Shown piece after piece: positions 53,527 through 64,000 of a DNA stretch of 64,000 nucleotides (the first letter of the stretch is position 1; every line of letters begins with the position of its first letter). The stretch is from Plasmodiophora brassicae. Lineage: Eukaryota; Endomyxa: Phytomyxea; Phytomyxea; Plasmodiophorida. The translations under genes and the position numbers were made by a program. Location: positions 1 through 64,000 of the forward strand of contig CP145417.1 of the NCBI GenBank assembly GCA_036867785.1, read 5' to 3'. Under the pieces are notes generated by a model. It ran no database searches, was not told the origin of the DNA, and was given only the letters and a program-made list of their open reading frames with translations.

Positions 53527-56500
53527 TTAGAAATCTGCTAACAGTCGTGAGCAGAGCGGGTCTCCTTCGGCTTGTCGTTCGAGGAAGGCCCTGACGATAT
53601 CAGGAACATCGGCCGCCATGACCGAGTAAGGTTCCCATGAATTGTCGGTGGCATCGAATCCGATCCAGTTGATCAGTAGTTCAGTGTCACCTGACGTAGA
53701 GTTGACTCGAATGTCCTCGACTGCGTTGACTTGGTAAGCCACGCCGGTGAGCGCGATGTTGTGCTTCAGGGAAGAGGTGACATTCAAGTGCGCATCTGCA
53801 TAGAACATTAAGCGCTGGGCGTGTACATCTGAGATACGATCAGTCAAGAGATCTCGAACTCGATACACCCAGTCGTTGATGGTGTCGATAATCTGGGCAG
53901 GTCCAGTCCAGTTGTACTCGGACTTGGAGTGCTTGCCATGGTTGGCCACGAGAACATAGTCGCCCGTCGTGAAGTTGATCTCGCGAACATTGCGTCGGCG
54001 ACGCCGGGCGCGTTGCTTGAGATCACGTAGATGGGTGCGTGTACGTGCCACTGCTTTGTGCATGTCCTCGAGAGAATCGATAAGTTCCGTCGTCATTTCC
54101 TTGAGACGGTCAGGGGTCAACGGTACGTCGATAACCGCGTCGATGCGTTTGTTGAAGATAATCGAGATAGGTGTCGAGGGTGGCAAACCCGTAAACATCG
54201 TGACAGGCGCGTAGCCCACACTTGATCGAACAGTGTGATTTACCGTCATGTTGATCAGCGGAAGGACATACGGCCAATCCTGGAATGGAAGATTTAGCTC
54301 GGAGAGGAGGGACTTCAGCAGAAAGAGAAGCCGCTTGTTGACAACCTCAACCGTGCCGTTCGCCCAAGGTGTGTAGGCAGTTGTGAAATGATGGTTGCAG
54401 TGTAACCGGCTATTAAGCTCGGCGATAACCGCGTTTTTGAAGTGTGTGCCGCGGTCAGAGACATGTTGGAAAACAATGCCGAAACGTTTGAACCAATCCA
54501 GAAGAGATTCGGCGACAACGCTGTGATCCGCGAATTGACAAGGAATTAACTCGACGAATGCCGTGGCGTCGTCCTTCAGAACCAGAACATAACGAAGTTG
54601 ATGAGAATCGCCTGGACGAGGTTTGGATAAGAACAGAAAGTCATAGTGGATGACCTTATTGGGCTTGTCCGCATGCATAGCCGTGCCAAAAGGTCGGGGA
54701 ATCATCGAATCTTTGTTGCGTAGGCAGTGTAAGCATTTGTCCACAAATGCACGAACAAAGGAATCCAGATCAGGCCACCAGAAGAGTTGTGCGATGCTCG
54801 AAATAGTCGATGCAGCAGGTTGATGACCAGACAGTCCCATATGTGAAATCACTGCGATGCGTAGCTGCAGTGCATGTGATGGTACCCAGAGTTGATTGTC
54901 TGGAGTACGCCAGCCAGATTCCGGGCTAAGGTGGAGAGACATGTCCCCTTCGAGTTGGAGAATATCGGAAACGGCAGATAGGTCGTGTTGGCGAATGTAG
55001 TCGGTCTGAGCGTTACTAATCTCGTCGACAGACGGCCAGATAAACTCATCGGTCATCTTGTAATCGTCGAAGTCAAGATTAATTGCCATATGACGAATAG
55101 AACGGAACGAGGGAGGGGAAAATGAGGACAGTGGTTGCAGGGCGACGCCCCAACGCGTGGCGAGGTCGGCCCAAAGGTTGTCCTCCCCAGCAATGTGCTC
55201 AATGTGAAAATCTAGGTCGATAATCTGAAGTCGCCAGCGCTCCAAGCGATCGCCGGTCGTCCGACTAATTCGTGCAACCGAGGCTGGGTTCAGAATGAAA
55301 ACCAAATTACGGTGGTCCGTGAAGATTCGAAGTGCCAACTTTGACATAGATATGAAGTGTCTGAGGCGATAGCAGCCTTCGATGATGGCGTAGGCCTCCT
55401 TCTCAATGGTCGCCCACTTCAATTGAGAACCACGGAATGTCCCCGAGATGAACGACAAAGGTTCGTGGTGTTGCTCACCGTACGGAAGATCAATATCTTC
55501 CGGAGGGATCTGCGACAGGAAAACAGACCAGAAACGGTCACTCGCATCCGGAAAGAGACACATGATCCATTCGTCCTTGGTGTGCGCCAGCGTCATGGCC
55601 TCCGATAGTCGATGCTTCAGAGAATTGAAACTGGTGAGATGGTCAGTGGTCCAGCCGATGTCGGCTAAACGAACTCGACGTAGGTGTGATTTCTTCAGAC
55701 TGCTGACAGAACGAGAAGCGGACAGAAGTAGATCCTGTAGCGGATGAACATGTGCCGCGAATTGAGGGATAACAGAACGGACCCAATTGAGGCCCGAGAG
55801 GAACTGTTGGAGATCAGCAGCCGTGATAGGAGTTGATAGATCGTGCAAGGCGTTGAGATACGAGCGATCGAACGACACTCCATCAGCGGATATAACGCGA
55901 CCGCACCATGTCACTGAAGTGAGATATAACTGGCAGCGATCAGGGTTGAGTTTAACTCCAAACTCGTCGAAAGCGTTGAGAAGAGATTCGAGTGTGTCCA
56001 TGTAGGCTCCGAATCCAGATACGTAGCCGAGGATATCGTCGATCCAGAGTAGGGCGCAGATATATAGAAGTTTCCCCAACACCTGTTGCATTCCCGCCTG
56101 GAACGCAAACACGCAATCAGCGATTCCCTGGATGATGCGCCTGGGTGTAAACGTGGCGATGTGCGTCATGAACGAGCAGGCCTCCTGCGAATCAGGGTGC
56201 AACGGAAATTGCCAATAGCCTTTAAAGGCATCGAACAGCATGAAGATGGTCGCGGAACGTAGGTAGGTCAGGATGATGTCGATGTGAGGCATCGGCCATG
56301 CAATGCGTTCGGTCTGTTTGTTGACGGCTTCATTGATGTCGACGGTCAGCCGATGGCCGCGAACCTCCGTGTCCTTCTTGTCGACGACCAGACACGGCGA
56401 CGCGTACCTGCTGTGCGGATTGCGGTACACAAAATCGTTTTCCGCCAAGGTTCCTACGTGATCATCCATGAATTTTTGATGTTCGAGGGTATACCTTCGT

Positions 56501-58416
56501 GTTCGGCAACGAACAGGACGAGCATCTGCTTTGAAGTGTAGTTTCAGTGGACTTACTTTCGCAGGTGGATCACGGCCAAGCTTCGTTCGCCATATGTCTT
56601 TGTGTCGATTGACAGTTGTGCGTAGACGCGGGACTTGATCGTTAGGGAAACCGGAGTCAGTTGCACGTTGTATCATCCGGTCTATTGCCCTGTCCACGTC
56701 TGTATCGGAGTGTTCTCCGATTTCGACATCATAGTCGTCACCCGGATCATTGGTGTCCAATTGGGGCTCATGATCGCGAGTTGTTCCACTTACCTCCGGG
56801 TGTCTTACCGCTCTCATCGTGATCCCTTGACCACCTGGGGCGTGACGTTCCGGGGTCGGATCCGCTTCGATGATGATAGGACCATTTGCCTCGATTAACA
56901 TCTCCTTCAGTTGTGTAGCTGGATTGATACCCAACGCGTCCAGTTCCGGGGCTCCTAAAAGGACAATGTCATCAGATAGGTCTTCGCGACATACGTTGAT
57001 TTCCCGCCCGCGTAGATGTGCAGGTTTGCCATGCGAAGGTGGGACAATGGTGATGTCCACGATCGCTGTGGCGACAATTGTTGTCGTAGCCCCGATCGTT
57101 GCAAGTTTCGCCTCCGTTGGATGGTCGAACACTTTGACTGGGACATGCTGGATGGCTTGAATCCGTAGCAGTTGCGATTGCGAAATGACGGTCTTCGTCG
57201 CACCACTATCGGCTTCGAATGGAAGGTCGAGCGAGTTCTGGAAGCGAAGTCTCATAGGGGACGGTGTTGACGGCGACGGCGGGCCCATGCGCTTTGCCGT
57301 GTCTGCGTTGCCCTTACTCTCCTCCTTCTCTTTGCGCTCTTTCTGGAACTTTTCAATGGCAGCTTTGCGTTCTCCTTGAGTTGCCTTCGGGCACACTTGG
57401 ACCCAGTGCTGCTCCTTGCAGATTAGGCAACCTGCCTTTGGAGGATCCTTACCTTCGAAACGTTTTCGGATGTGCTCGGGGATGTCCCTCGATTCGTCTT
57501 TCGTTTGCGATGTGGACGATTGAGCTGTCTTCAGTCCGATCGGATTTGTCGGATGCTTGCCGCCATTCCTATTCGGAGCAACAACGTCCTTACCTTTCTT
57601 ACCTGCAGGTGGGGACATGGTCTGCGCTGGAGACTTCTTCTTCTCAGCTTGCAGCCGGAAGTGTTTGTCCTGCTCTTTGGCAAGACGGTCGACGAGGTCG
57701 AAGAATTTGAGCTCGTCCTTCTCAGCGTCCCTGCACCCTCCGAACTCGATCGCGCGTTCGACTAGAACCGCAAGGTCAGTGGGACGGATACCTCCGCGTA
57801 ATACCTTGATCTTGCGCTTGGTTCCTTTCGTTCCTTTGGCGTATGTGTCTTGTAGCCCATAGTCGTCGATTAGCTCATCGAACTTGGCGAAGAAAGACGT
57901 GACACGTTCCTCAATACTCTTGATTGACAGGTTCATGACCACTGTCTTCGTGAGAAGCGCCTTGATGTCTGTCGAACTCTCGACATCAGCCTCCCTGCGT
58001 TGGACTGACCTCAAGTAGCTCATGATGTCGCCATCCGTGATCGTGCTGGCGGGTTGACGTAGGCGATATTTCGACATCCCTCTGAGGACGTCCTCGGTAA
58101 TGCATGACTTCACCGTTGGCGGATGAATATCCTCCTTGTAGATCAGTCGGCGCTCGTTAACGATCTCGACGTGTTTCCTATATTTCTTGAGGAAATCGTT
58201 AATTCCGTCCTTGGCCGTAAGGCTCAGGGTACGTAGGATGGGCGGTTTCAAAGGCATAAAGATCGGGCTCTTACCGTGCAGGTTTGTTGACTGAAGCCCT
58301 CGATCGATTTCGTCATCTGTCGACGATTCATGCTCCTTGGCCTCGGCGTCGGAGTTGGTCCTGGCGTCGTCCTCCATCTGTAGACGAACGGGCGCTCTGC
58401 GGCCACCTCCTGCCAT
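53527..58416 (-). CDS. Gag-Pol polyprotein of Ty3/gypsy chromodomain element
   Basis: 1,629 residues in a single frame with no gag-pol shift. In order: a gag-like helical region with Lys/Arg-rich stretches (1-320); a CX2CX3HX4C zinc knuckle (CLICKEQHWVQVC, about 335); an aspartic protease (EADSGATKTVI, about 400); reverse transcriptase (about 650-860) with LFDAFKGYWQ (motif A) and LLWIDDILGY (catalytic Asp pair, about 790); RNase H (DASDRFWSVFLSQ, about 955; FTDHRNLVFIL, about 1035); an integrase zinc domain (H..H, CLHC), then core residues Asp in HYDFLF, Asp in VSDRGTHF and Glu in GTVEVVN; and a C-terminal chromodomain (LLINWIGFDATDNSWEP, about 1590). The chromodomain directs insertion toward marked chromatin in this lineage. 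All catalytic residues are present, so the protein looks functional. Confidence 0.95.
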   Translation of the reverse strand: MAGGGRRAPVRLQMEDDARTNSDAEAKEHESSTDDEIDRGLQSTNLHGKSPIFMPLKPPILRTLSLTAKDGINDFLKKYRKHVEIVNERRLIYKEDIHPPTVKSCITEDVLRGMSKYRLRQPASTITDGDIMSYLRSVQRREADVESSTDIKALLTKTVVMNLSIKSIEERVTSFFAKFDELIDDYGLQDTYAKGTKGTKRKIKVLRGGIRPTDLAVLVERAIEFGGCRDAEKDELKFFDLVDRLAKEQDKHFRLQAEKKKSPAQTMSPPAGKKGKDVVAPNRNGGKHPTNPIGLKTAQSSTSQTKDESRDIPEHIRKRFEGKDPPKAGCLICKEQHWVQVCPKATQGERKAAIEKFQKERKEKEESKGNADTAKRMGPPSPSTPSPMRLRFQNSLDLPFEADSGATKTVISQSQLLRIQAIQHVPVKVFDHPTEAKLATIGATTTIVATAIVDITIVPPSHGKPAHLRGREINVCREDLSDDIVLLGAPELDALGINPATQLKEMLIEANGPIIIEADPTPERHAPGGQGITMRAVRHPEVSGTTRDHEPQLDTNDPGDDYDVEIGEHSDTDVDRAIDRMIQRATDSGFPNDQVPRLRTTVNRHKDIWRTKLGRDPPAKVSPLKLHFKADARPVRCRTRRYTLEHQKFMDDHVGTLAENDFVYRNPHSRYASPCLVVDKKDTEVRGHRLTVDINEAVNKQTERIAWPMPHIDIILTYLRSATIFMLFDAFKGYWQFPLHPDSQEACSFMTHIATFTPRRIIQGIADCVFAFQAGMQQVLGKLLYICALLWIDDILGYVSGFGAYMDTLESLLNAFDEFGVKLNPDRCQLYLTSVTWCGRVISADGVSFDRSYLNALHDLSTPITAADLQQFLSGLNWVRSVIPQFAAHVHPLQDLLLSASRSVSSLKKSHLRRVRLADIGWTTDHLTSFNSLKHRLSEAMTLAHTKDEWIMCLFPDASDRFWSVFLSQIPPEDIDLPYGEQHHEPLSFISGTFRGSQLKWATIEKEAYAIIEGCYRLRHFISMSKLALRIFTDHRNLVFILNPASVARISRTTGDRLERWRLQIIDLDFHIEHIAGEDNLWADLATRWGVALQPLSSFSPPSFRSIRHMAINLDFDDYKMTDEFIWPSVDEISNAQTDYIRQHDLSAVSDILQLEGDMSLHLSPESGWRTPDNQLWVPSHALQLRIAVISHMGLSGHQPAASTISSIAQLFWWPDLDSFVRAFVDKCLHCLRNKDSMIPRPFGTAMHADKPNKVIHYDFLFLSKPRPGDSHQLRYVLVLKDDATAFVELIPCQFADHSVVAESLLDWFKRFGIVFQHVSDRGTHFKNAVIAELNSRLHCNHHFTTAYTPWANGTVEVVNKRLLFLLKSLLSELNLPFQDWPYVLPLINMTVNHTVRSSVGYAPVTMFTGLPPSTPISIIFNKRIDAVIDVPLTPDRLKEMTTELIDSLEDMHKAVARTRTHLRDLKQRARRRRRNVREINFTTGDYVLVANHGKHSKSEYNWTGPAQIIDTINDWVYRVRDLLTDRISDVHAQRLMFYADAHLNVTSSLKHNIALTGVAYQVNAVEDIRVNSTSGDTELLINWIGFDATDNSWEPYSVMAADVPDIVRAFLERQAEGDPLCSRLLADF

Positions 58417-58459
58417 TAAGTGAGTTCGTTTGCTTGGGGCTCTTTGCGCAAGAAGCTTC

Positions 58460-58656
58460 TGTGCTAACGCCGCCGCTGCCCACTACGGGGGCGGTCGGTC
58501 GCAAGAGTCGGCGCCTGGTGATATAACGAACTGATGTATTTGGACAGGATCGTCACAGCAAGGGCCGCTGCGGGGTCGAGTACGGTCATGATCATGTGAC
58601 CGGGTGGCAGCAGCATCTGAGCAGCATCATCTGAGTACTGGTACTCTGGATGAACA
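58460..58656 (-). repeat. 5' LTR of the retrotransposon
   Basis: 197 bases, identical to 53,321-53,517. As the upstream LTR relative to the coding strand it should contain the promoter. The polyprotein start is 43 bases beyond its end. Confidence 0.95.
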
Positions 58657-58661
58657 CGATA

Positions 58662-59574
58662 GTTCTTAATTTCTCCCGACGTGGATAGATGCAAGCAGAC
58701 GGCTAGCGCATGAGGAATGAATATCGATCGATATGGTGTTGCCCACATTATCTTTCGGAAAGAGAGACAGGGTTTCGGCTTCACTTAAGCCTCTCACGCT
58801 TCGCATCTCAGGACCGTAGTTCAGAGGGGGAATGCGACGTGGACGCCCTCAGCAAAGGCGGGCCCGAAAGTGTTTTAGTAGCCGATCAGCTTCCGGATAA
58901 ATGTGTGACGACTGGTGGCCATCTGCGTCGGGCTCAAGAAATAGAGAACTGCCAATTCCTTACGAAATTCCAGATCGTTCCCGCGAAGCAGATATTATGT
59001 CGGCACCATCGATTGCCATCATCATATATAATCAGCGTCATCATTCTCTTCGGCGCCACCCCCCATCAGCGGGCTGAACAACACGTCCGCCCATAATCGT
59101 CCCTCTTCGCTCCATCTGACAAAACGATGAATCACTCGTAGCACTATGCTGAACATCGTGACCGGTCTGGTACTCTAACTCGTGGCGCTTCTGGCCCATG
59201 AGGTCCGCATAGTGTTACGAACGCTTCAGCGCAAGTTACAGAATGGATCAGTGTGGAAAAGGCTGCTCCCACGCAGGGTAGACATCTGAACGTCGACGCC
59301 CGCCACCTGCGGGCTGTGTCGACCCGACAGACTGAACGGAGCCACGGGCCAAGCCAGTGCAAGCGTGCCCGCCCCTGTTTCGGCGAAGATGGCGCAAAGT
59401 CACAGGTGGCGCGGTCTCCAGTCAGAAGAACGCCGAAATTAGCGCCGCCGCTGCCAGGGGTCGACCCGAGAGGCCAGGCGACGACGCGCAGCCCGTGCCG
59501 GACGAGTCGACCGTCGGTGACGCCCGAGGGTCGGGGGTCGCTGCGGCTCTCCTAGACGCAGTTAGTCACTGTTC
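58662..59574. other. Intergenic region upstream of CNNM
   Basis: No supported gene. A minus-strand frame entering the LTR is chance. GGCGCAAAGTCACAGGTGGCGC near 59,390 is a short palindrome-like phrase. The last 200 bases should contain the promoter of the CNNM gene. Confidence 0.45.
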
Positions 59575-61343
59575 ATGCTAGTCGACACGGGCAATGCCGT
59601 CACGGATAAGGTTGCCGAATACGCCGTTGCCGTCATCCTCCTCGTTCTCTCCGCCATCTTCTCCGGCCTGAACCTGGGCCTCCTCGGCCTGAACGTCCAT
59701 TCCCTGGAGATTGCCCTGTCGTCCGGGTCGGTCCAAGCCAAGTACGCCGCCTATATCCTGCCGATTCGTCGAAAGGCGAACCTGCTCCTCTGCACGCTGC
59801 TGTTCGGCAACGTTGCCGTCAATGCCGCGCTGTCCATCCTCCTGACTGACCTGGTCAGCGAGGTGCAGGCCTTCATTCTGTCCACGTCGTTGATCGTGTT
59901 CGTCGGCGAGATCGTTCCGCAGGCAGTGTGCTCCCGGTACGCGCTGTACCTAGGCTACATGGCCACCCCGCTCGTCTGGGGCATCTTGTTCCTGCTGTAC
60001 CCGATATGCAAGCCGGTCTCCATGATCCTGGACTGGCTGGTCGGCCCCGAGTTCACCGTCATCTACAACCGCAATGAGATGCGGAAGCTCGTCGAGCTGC
60101 ACCATGAGGCCGGCAAGGGCGACGGTATCCAGCTGGACGAATTCAACATCATGACGGGCGCCCTGCAGTACGCCGAGAAGCGCGTCGCTGAATGCATGAC
60201 GCCCATCGATCAGTGCTTCACGCTGGACGCGTCGGCACGTTTGGACCACGAAACGGTGCTGGCGATCAGCGACAGCGGGTATAGTCGGATCCCGATCATG
60301 GATGTCGACCCGGCCGGACACGCATTCGTATGCGCCATCCTGTACGCCAAGGACCTGATTCTCGTCGACCCCGACGATGCATTGCCGGTTCGGCACGTGA
60401 TTGCGCTGTACAATCGCCCCGTCACGCTCGTCTACAGCGACTGCCTCCTGAAGCACGTCTTCCGCGACTTCAAGACGGGATCTACCCATATCGCCATCGT
60501 TGTCGACGTCGACTCGAGCGGCCCGGGCGACCCGTTTTACGTCATCCGCGGTCTGATCACCCTGGAAGACATTGCCGAAGAAATCTTCCAGCAGGAAATC
60601 ATGGACGAGAAGGACCACGTAAGTCGCCGCCGTTTGTAGGCACATCGCGTTCTTATACGTTATCTCGACAGGCGGTTCGGCAAGGTGCCAGTCTGAGGGT
60701 GGCGAGACGTAGCGGCCGTTCAGGTGCTGGCCGACTGGAAGGCCCCGAGTTGGACACCGTGTTCCACCACCTACGCGGGTGCTATCCGGCATTGTTTCTG
60801 TCGATTCCCGAAGAGAACCTGCGCTTCCTCTTGTCACGCTGTCCTGTTGTGGAACTGGATGTGCCCGCGCCGAAACCCGGCGTCAACCCGCTGTCCCTGG
60901 CAGGGTCACAGGCTGAGCGCCTTCTGCGAGCGAACATGGCGATCCCCGTGGCACAGGGCGGTCTGCAACTCTGCAAGGCCGGGCAGGTTGCCGAGTGTGC
61001 ATATTTGATCCTGGACGGCAAGGTCCAGGTCCTATCGGGCAGTGCCCAGCAGTTCGAGTCGACACTTGGGCGATGGTCGGCACTGGCGCTCTGTATGCTG
61101 GGCCAAGGCGACCAGGGCGATTTCGTGCCCGACTTCACGGCCGCAGCCATACGCGGGCCCGTCCGCCTCGTCCGCATCGACAGGGGTGACTTCCGGCGCG
61201 TCTCCAAGATGACGAGAGACGAGGTTTTGGCGGCAGCGGATCATGCCGTCGCGCCCAGTGATGTGCAACTCGCCAGTACTGGTGACATCCAGCCGGCGAA
61301 AATCGGCAGCCAGGTCGTTATCGTAGGAAGCGACCACGTATAA
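59575..61343 (+). CDS. CNNM/CorC-type divalent-metal (magnesium) transporter
   Basis: Exons 59,575-60,618 and 60,672-61,343 are joined by a 53-base phase-0 intron (GTAAGT..CGACAG), giving 571 residues; unspliced, the frame stops at 60,639. N-terminal DUF21 membrane domain: hydrophobic spans at about residues 17-37, 68-90, 97-115 and 128-152, with the signatures FSGLNLGLLGLNVHSLE and FVGEIVPQAVCSRYAL. A paired CBS module spans about 205-330 (VAECMTPIDQCFTLD, SGYSRIPIMD, GLITLEDIAEEI). Exon 2 adds the cyclic-nucleotide-binding-like homology domain (LCKAGQVAECAYLILDGKVQVL, VRLVRIDRGDFRRV) seen in CNNM proteins. It lacks the long extracellular N-terminus of animal CNNMs. Role: Mg2+ efflux or homeostasis at the plasma membrane or an endomembrane. 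Confidence 0.92.
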
Positions 61344-61429
61344 TATGACCGAGGGTGCTCTCGACGGCAACGTCAGGCAGGAGACCTATGCGAGCCCTCC
61401 TTTACGATCCAACCAAATACATTGTCAAG

Positions 61430-62258
<829 letters not shown>

Positions 62259-62427
62259 TGCCGGCACGACAGGTGTGCTGCTATACGTTGATGGCCGACA
62301 GTGTAAGTGCGTGGACCCACGGACTTTGCTGACGGGGAGCTGCAGGCTGCAGCCGCCCCCCGCCGCCGCGCGCATCGGATCGCAGCGGTTCGCGTCGTGC
62401 CCAGTCGACACGGCCGGCACGCCGACC
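62259..62427. promoter_or_regulatory. Short bidirectional promoter region
   Basis: 169 bases separate the divergent start codons of the phosphatase (minus) and the methyltransferase (plus), so both promoters must be here or overlap the genes. No TATA-like box is evident. Confidence 0.5.
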
Positions 62428-63972
62428 ATGTGGCGATCGTTGGCGCGGCGTCAACCGTCTCGGCTCGTCCGCTACACGTTCACGCTACCGAAAGGGTACA
62501 ACCCGTTCAACGATCGCGAGCAGCTGTTCTTTGAGAGCGATCGCGCCCTGGACCTGGCACGGCTGGCGGAGCGCGCCAAGGTCGACAAGCGCAAACCGTC
62601 ACCTGCGCCGGTGGAGGACGACAGCGTCGTGGCGGTCGACGACGACGGGACGATCCCGTGGGGTGTCGAACAACCGGAGGAGCCACGGTTCGACAACGAC
62701 CCGGTCGTGAAGATGACGCGTTGCGACGCCTGGTACGAGGACGTGCCCGCCACGATGCTGAGCGCTCAGCGGTCCGCCCTCAAGTCGCTGGGAATCAGGG
62801 CCCGGCAGTGCATCCCCGACGACATCCTGCACGCCAAGGGGCGCTTCCGAGAGCACCCGTGGACCCGGTACGTGCACAGCCGCCTACTGCACCCGACGCA
62901 CGTCTACACGGCCGAACGTGCTGGCGATTACCTCATCACGGAGCACACCATGTCCTTTGCCGTCCTGCGACGCCTCCTGCGCGACGTCAGGAAGCGCTTG
63001 CCGGACCTGCAGGTGGACGCCTGCCTGGACGTGGGCGCCGGGACGGCCGCGGCCGCCTGGGCCGCCCTGGACGCGTTCGGCGCCGAACTCGCCGTCACCT
63101 GCGTCGAACCGGCGCCGCACATGACCTCGATCGGGAAGCAGGTGACCGAGTCGTTCATGCGGACGACGGAATGGCACGCGACCCTGGCCACCCTGCCGGA
63201 TCGTGTCGATTTCCCGGTCGTCGTCGGCGCCTTCATGCTGCAGGAAGTGCACCCGGCCGTTCGCCACGAGCTCCTGGACGCCATGTGGGATCGCGTGCGC
63301 CCCGGCGGCGTCCTGGTCCTGGCCGACCTCGCCACGCCCGACGCCAACGCCGTCGTCGTCGACAGCCGCATGCACGTCCTGGAGCGGCATCGTGGCGAGG
63401 CGCGCACGCTGTCGCCCTGCCCGCACGACAACGTGTGCCCGTGGGCGGCCAAGTTCGGGTTCCTGAACGCCACCAACGACCGGCGCAAGGCGCGGCAGCG
63501 CGGCAAGCAGAGGAACTTCTGCCACTTTGGGCAGCGCGTCCGCCTGCAGTCGTTCGTCGAGCAGTCCATCATGCATGCGCGCCCGCGAACCGCCTCGCTG
63601 GTCCGGTTCCAGAACGAGTACCTGGTGCCGTTCTGCTACGCCGTCCTGGAGAAACCCGTCGGCGGTGCCGCGCGCCCCGATGACGGCAACCGGGCCGCCG
63701 TCGGCGACGACGACATCCTGGACCCGCGCACCTGGTCCCGAATCGTTCGGCCGCCACTGAAACGCGGCGGCCACGTCATTATCGACGCGTGCCAGTCCGA
63801 CGCCACCCTGCAACGGATGGTGGTCAGCAGGAAGAACGGCGTCGGTGGCCCGTACAAGATGGCGCGCGGGCAGGAATGGGGCGACCTGTGGCCCTACACG
63901 AAGCACGCCGTCGCCGACGACCCGGGCGCGCCGTCGTCCACCGACCAGGACGAGCCGTTGACCGAGGTCTAG
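62428..63972 (+). CDS. RSM22: Mitochondrial ribosome small-subunit assembly methyltransferase-like protein (RSM22/METTL17)
   Basis: 514 residues from ATG 62,428. This start is preferred because MWRSLARRQPSRLVRYTF looks like a mitochondrial presequence and family homology follows; the frame is open to 62,170 but that part overlaps the promoter and exon 1 of the divergent gene. Class I methyltransferase fold: CLDVGAGTAAAAWAAL (motif I), VTCVEPAPHM, FMLQEVHP and RPGGVLVLAD. Cysteine motifs typical of the family bind an Fe-S cluster: SPCPHDNVCP and FCHFGQRVR. Eukaryotic members bind the mitoribosomal small-subunit rRNA during assembly, and methylation may not be their main role. An acidic loop (EDDSVVAVDDDG) and a C-terminal acidic tail are lineage-specific. 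The gene is intronless and ends 28 bases before the window edge. Confidence 0.92.
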   Translation: MWRSLARRQPSRLVRYTFTLPKGYNPFNDREQLFFESDRALDLARLAERAKVDKRKPSPAPVEDDSVVAVDDDGTIPWGVEQPEEPRFDNDPVVKMTRCDAWYEDVPATMLSAQRSALKSLGIRARQCIPDDILHAKGRFREHPWTRYVHSRLLHPTHVYTAERAGDYLITEHTMSFAVLRRLLRDVRKRLPDLQVDACLDVGAGTAAAAWAALDAFGAELAVTCVEPAPHMTSIGKQVTESFMRTTEWHATLATLPDRVDFPVVVGAFMLQEVHPAVRHELLDAMWDRVRPGGVLVLADLATPDANAVVVDSRMHVLERHRGEARTLSPCPHDNVCPWAAKFGFLNATNDRRKARQRGKQRNFCHFGQRVRLQSFVEQSIMHARPRTASLVRFQNEYLVPFCYAVLEKPVGGAARPDDGNRAAVGDDDILDPRTWSRIVRPPLKRGGHVIIDACQSDATLQRMVVSRKNGVGGPYKMARGQEWGDLWPYTKHAVADDPGAPSSTDQDEPLTEV

Positions 63973-64000
63973 GCTGTGCTGCCGACGTATAATATATGGG

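Larger units (their letters stand above)
53321..58656 (-). mobile_element. Ty3/gypsy chromovirus-type LTR retrotransposon, complete
   Basis: 5,336 bases bounded by 197-base LTRs that are identical as read, each beginning TG and ending CA. Both outer flanks are CGATA (53,316-53,320 and 58,657-58,661), a 5-base target duplication. The internal region carries one long minus-strand frame. A purine run (CACGGGGAG on the minus strand) abuts the 3' LTR and suits a polypurine tract. I could not match the primer-binding site after the 5' LTR (GAAGCTTCTTGCGC) to a tRNA by eye. Identical LTRs and an open frame indicate recent insertion. Confidence 0.95.

Overview
This window is the end of a linear eukaryotic chromosome. 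It opens with about 340 bases of CCCTAAAA telomeric repeat (TTTTAGGG on the other strand). The DNA is GC-rich and compact, and the genes carry spliceosomal GT..AG introns of about 40-70 bases. The core genes include an axonemal DM10 protein (so a flagellated stage), a 7TM-RGS receptor-like protein, tandem GT60 glycosyltransferase domains, KRI1, a CNNM transporter, a PFA-DSP phosphatase and an RSM22/METTL17 methyltransferase. This fits a protist. Repeat type, base composition and tiny introns together are most like a plasmodiophorid rhizarian such as Plasmodiophora; that assignment is inference. Exon structures below come from hand splicing, checked by phase and by family or paralogue similarity.

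Subtelomere, 1-37.6 kb. Two copies of a very large gene dominate the first 22 kb. Its exons appear to join in frame into one protein: an N-terminal C48 (Ulp1/SUMO-protease) domain, a long unrecognised central region, and a C-terminal C19 (USP/deubiquitinase) domain. The outer copy (344-6632) is cut inside its coding sequence by the telomere. The inner copy (13.66-21.63 kb) keeps all three parts and begins about 20 bases after a telomere-like scrap at 13,630. Between them lie a 169-bp satellite and a LINE reverse-transcriptase ORF. Beyond the inner copy are 4 kb of degenerate tandem and dispersed repeats. Two minus-strand leucine-rich-repeat genes follow (25.7-29.6 and 33.7-36.2 kb). In these, every 23-residue LRR is one 69-base exon followed by a roughly 57-base intron, repeated as a 126-bp cassette 26 and 14 times. 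A decayed LINE and a tRNA-like sequence lie between them.

Core region, 37.6-64 kb. Genes are densely packed on both strands: 7TM-RGS (-), an EFHC-like DM10 protein (+), an F-BAR-like coiled-coil protein (+), KRI1 (-), double GT60 (-), a myosin-light-chain/calmodulin-like protein (-), a membrane protein with a CBM-like ectodomain (-), CNNM (+), PFA-DSP phosphatase (-) and RSM22/METTL17 (+). An apparently intact Ty3/gypsy chromodomain retrotransposon (identical 197-bp LTRs, 5-bp target duplication) and a nested inverted-repeat cluster fill 52.3-58.7 kb.

The two most unusual systems are the double-protease giant gene and the one-LRR-per-exon cassette genes. Both are multicopy and close to the telomere, where recombination can change copy number and sequence quickly.
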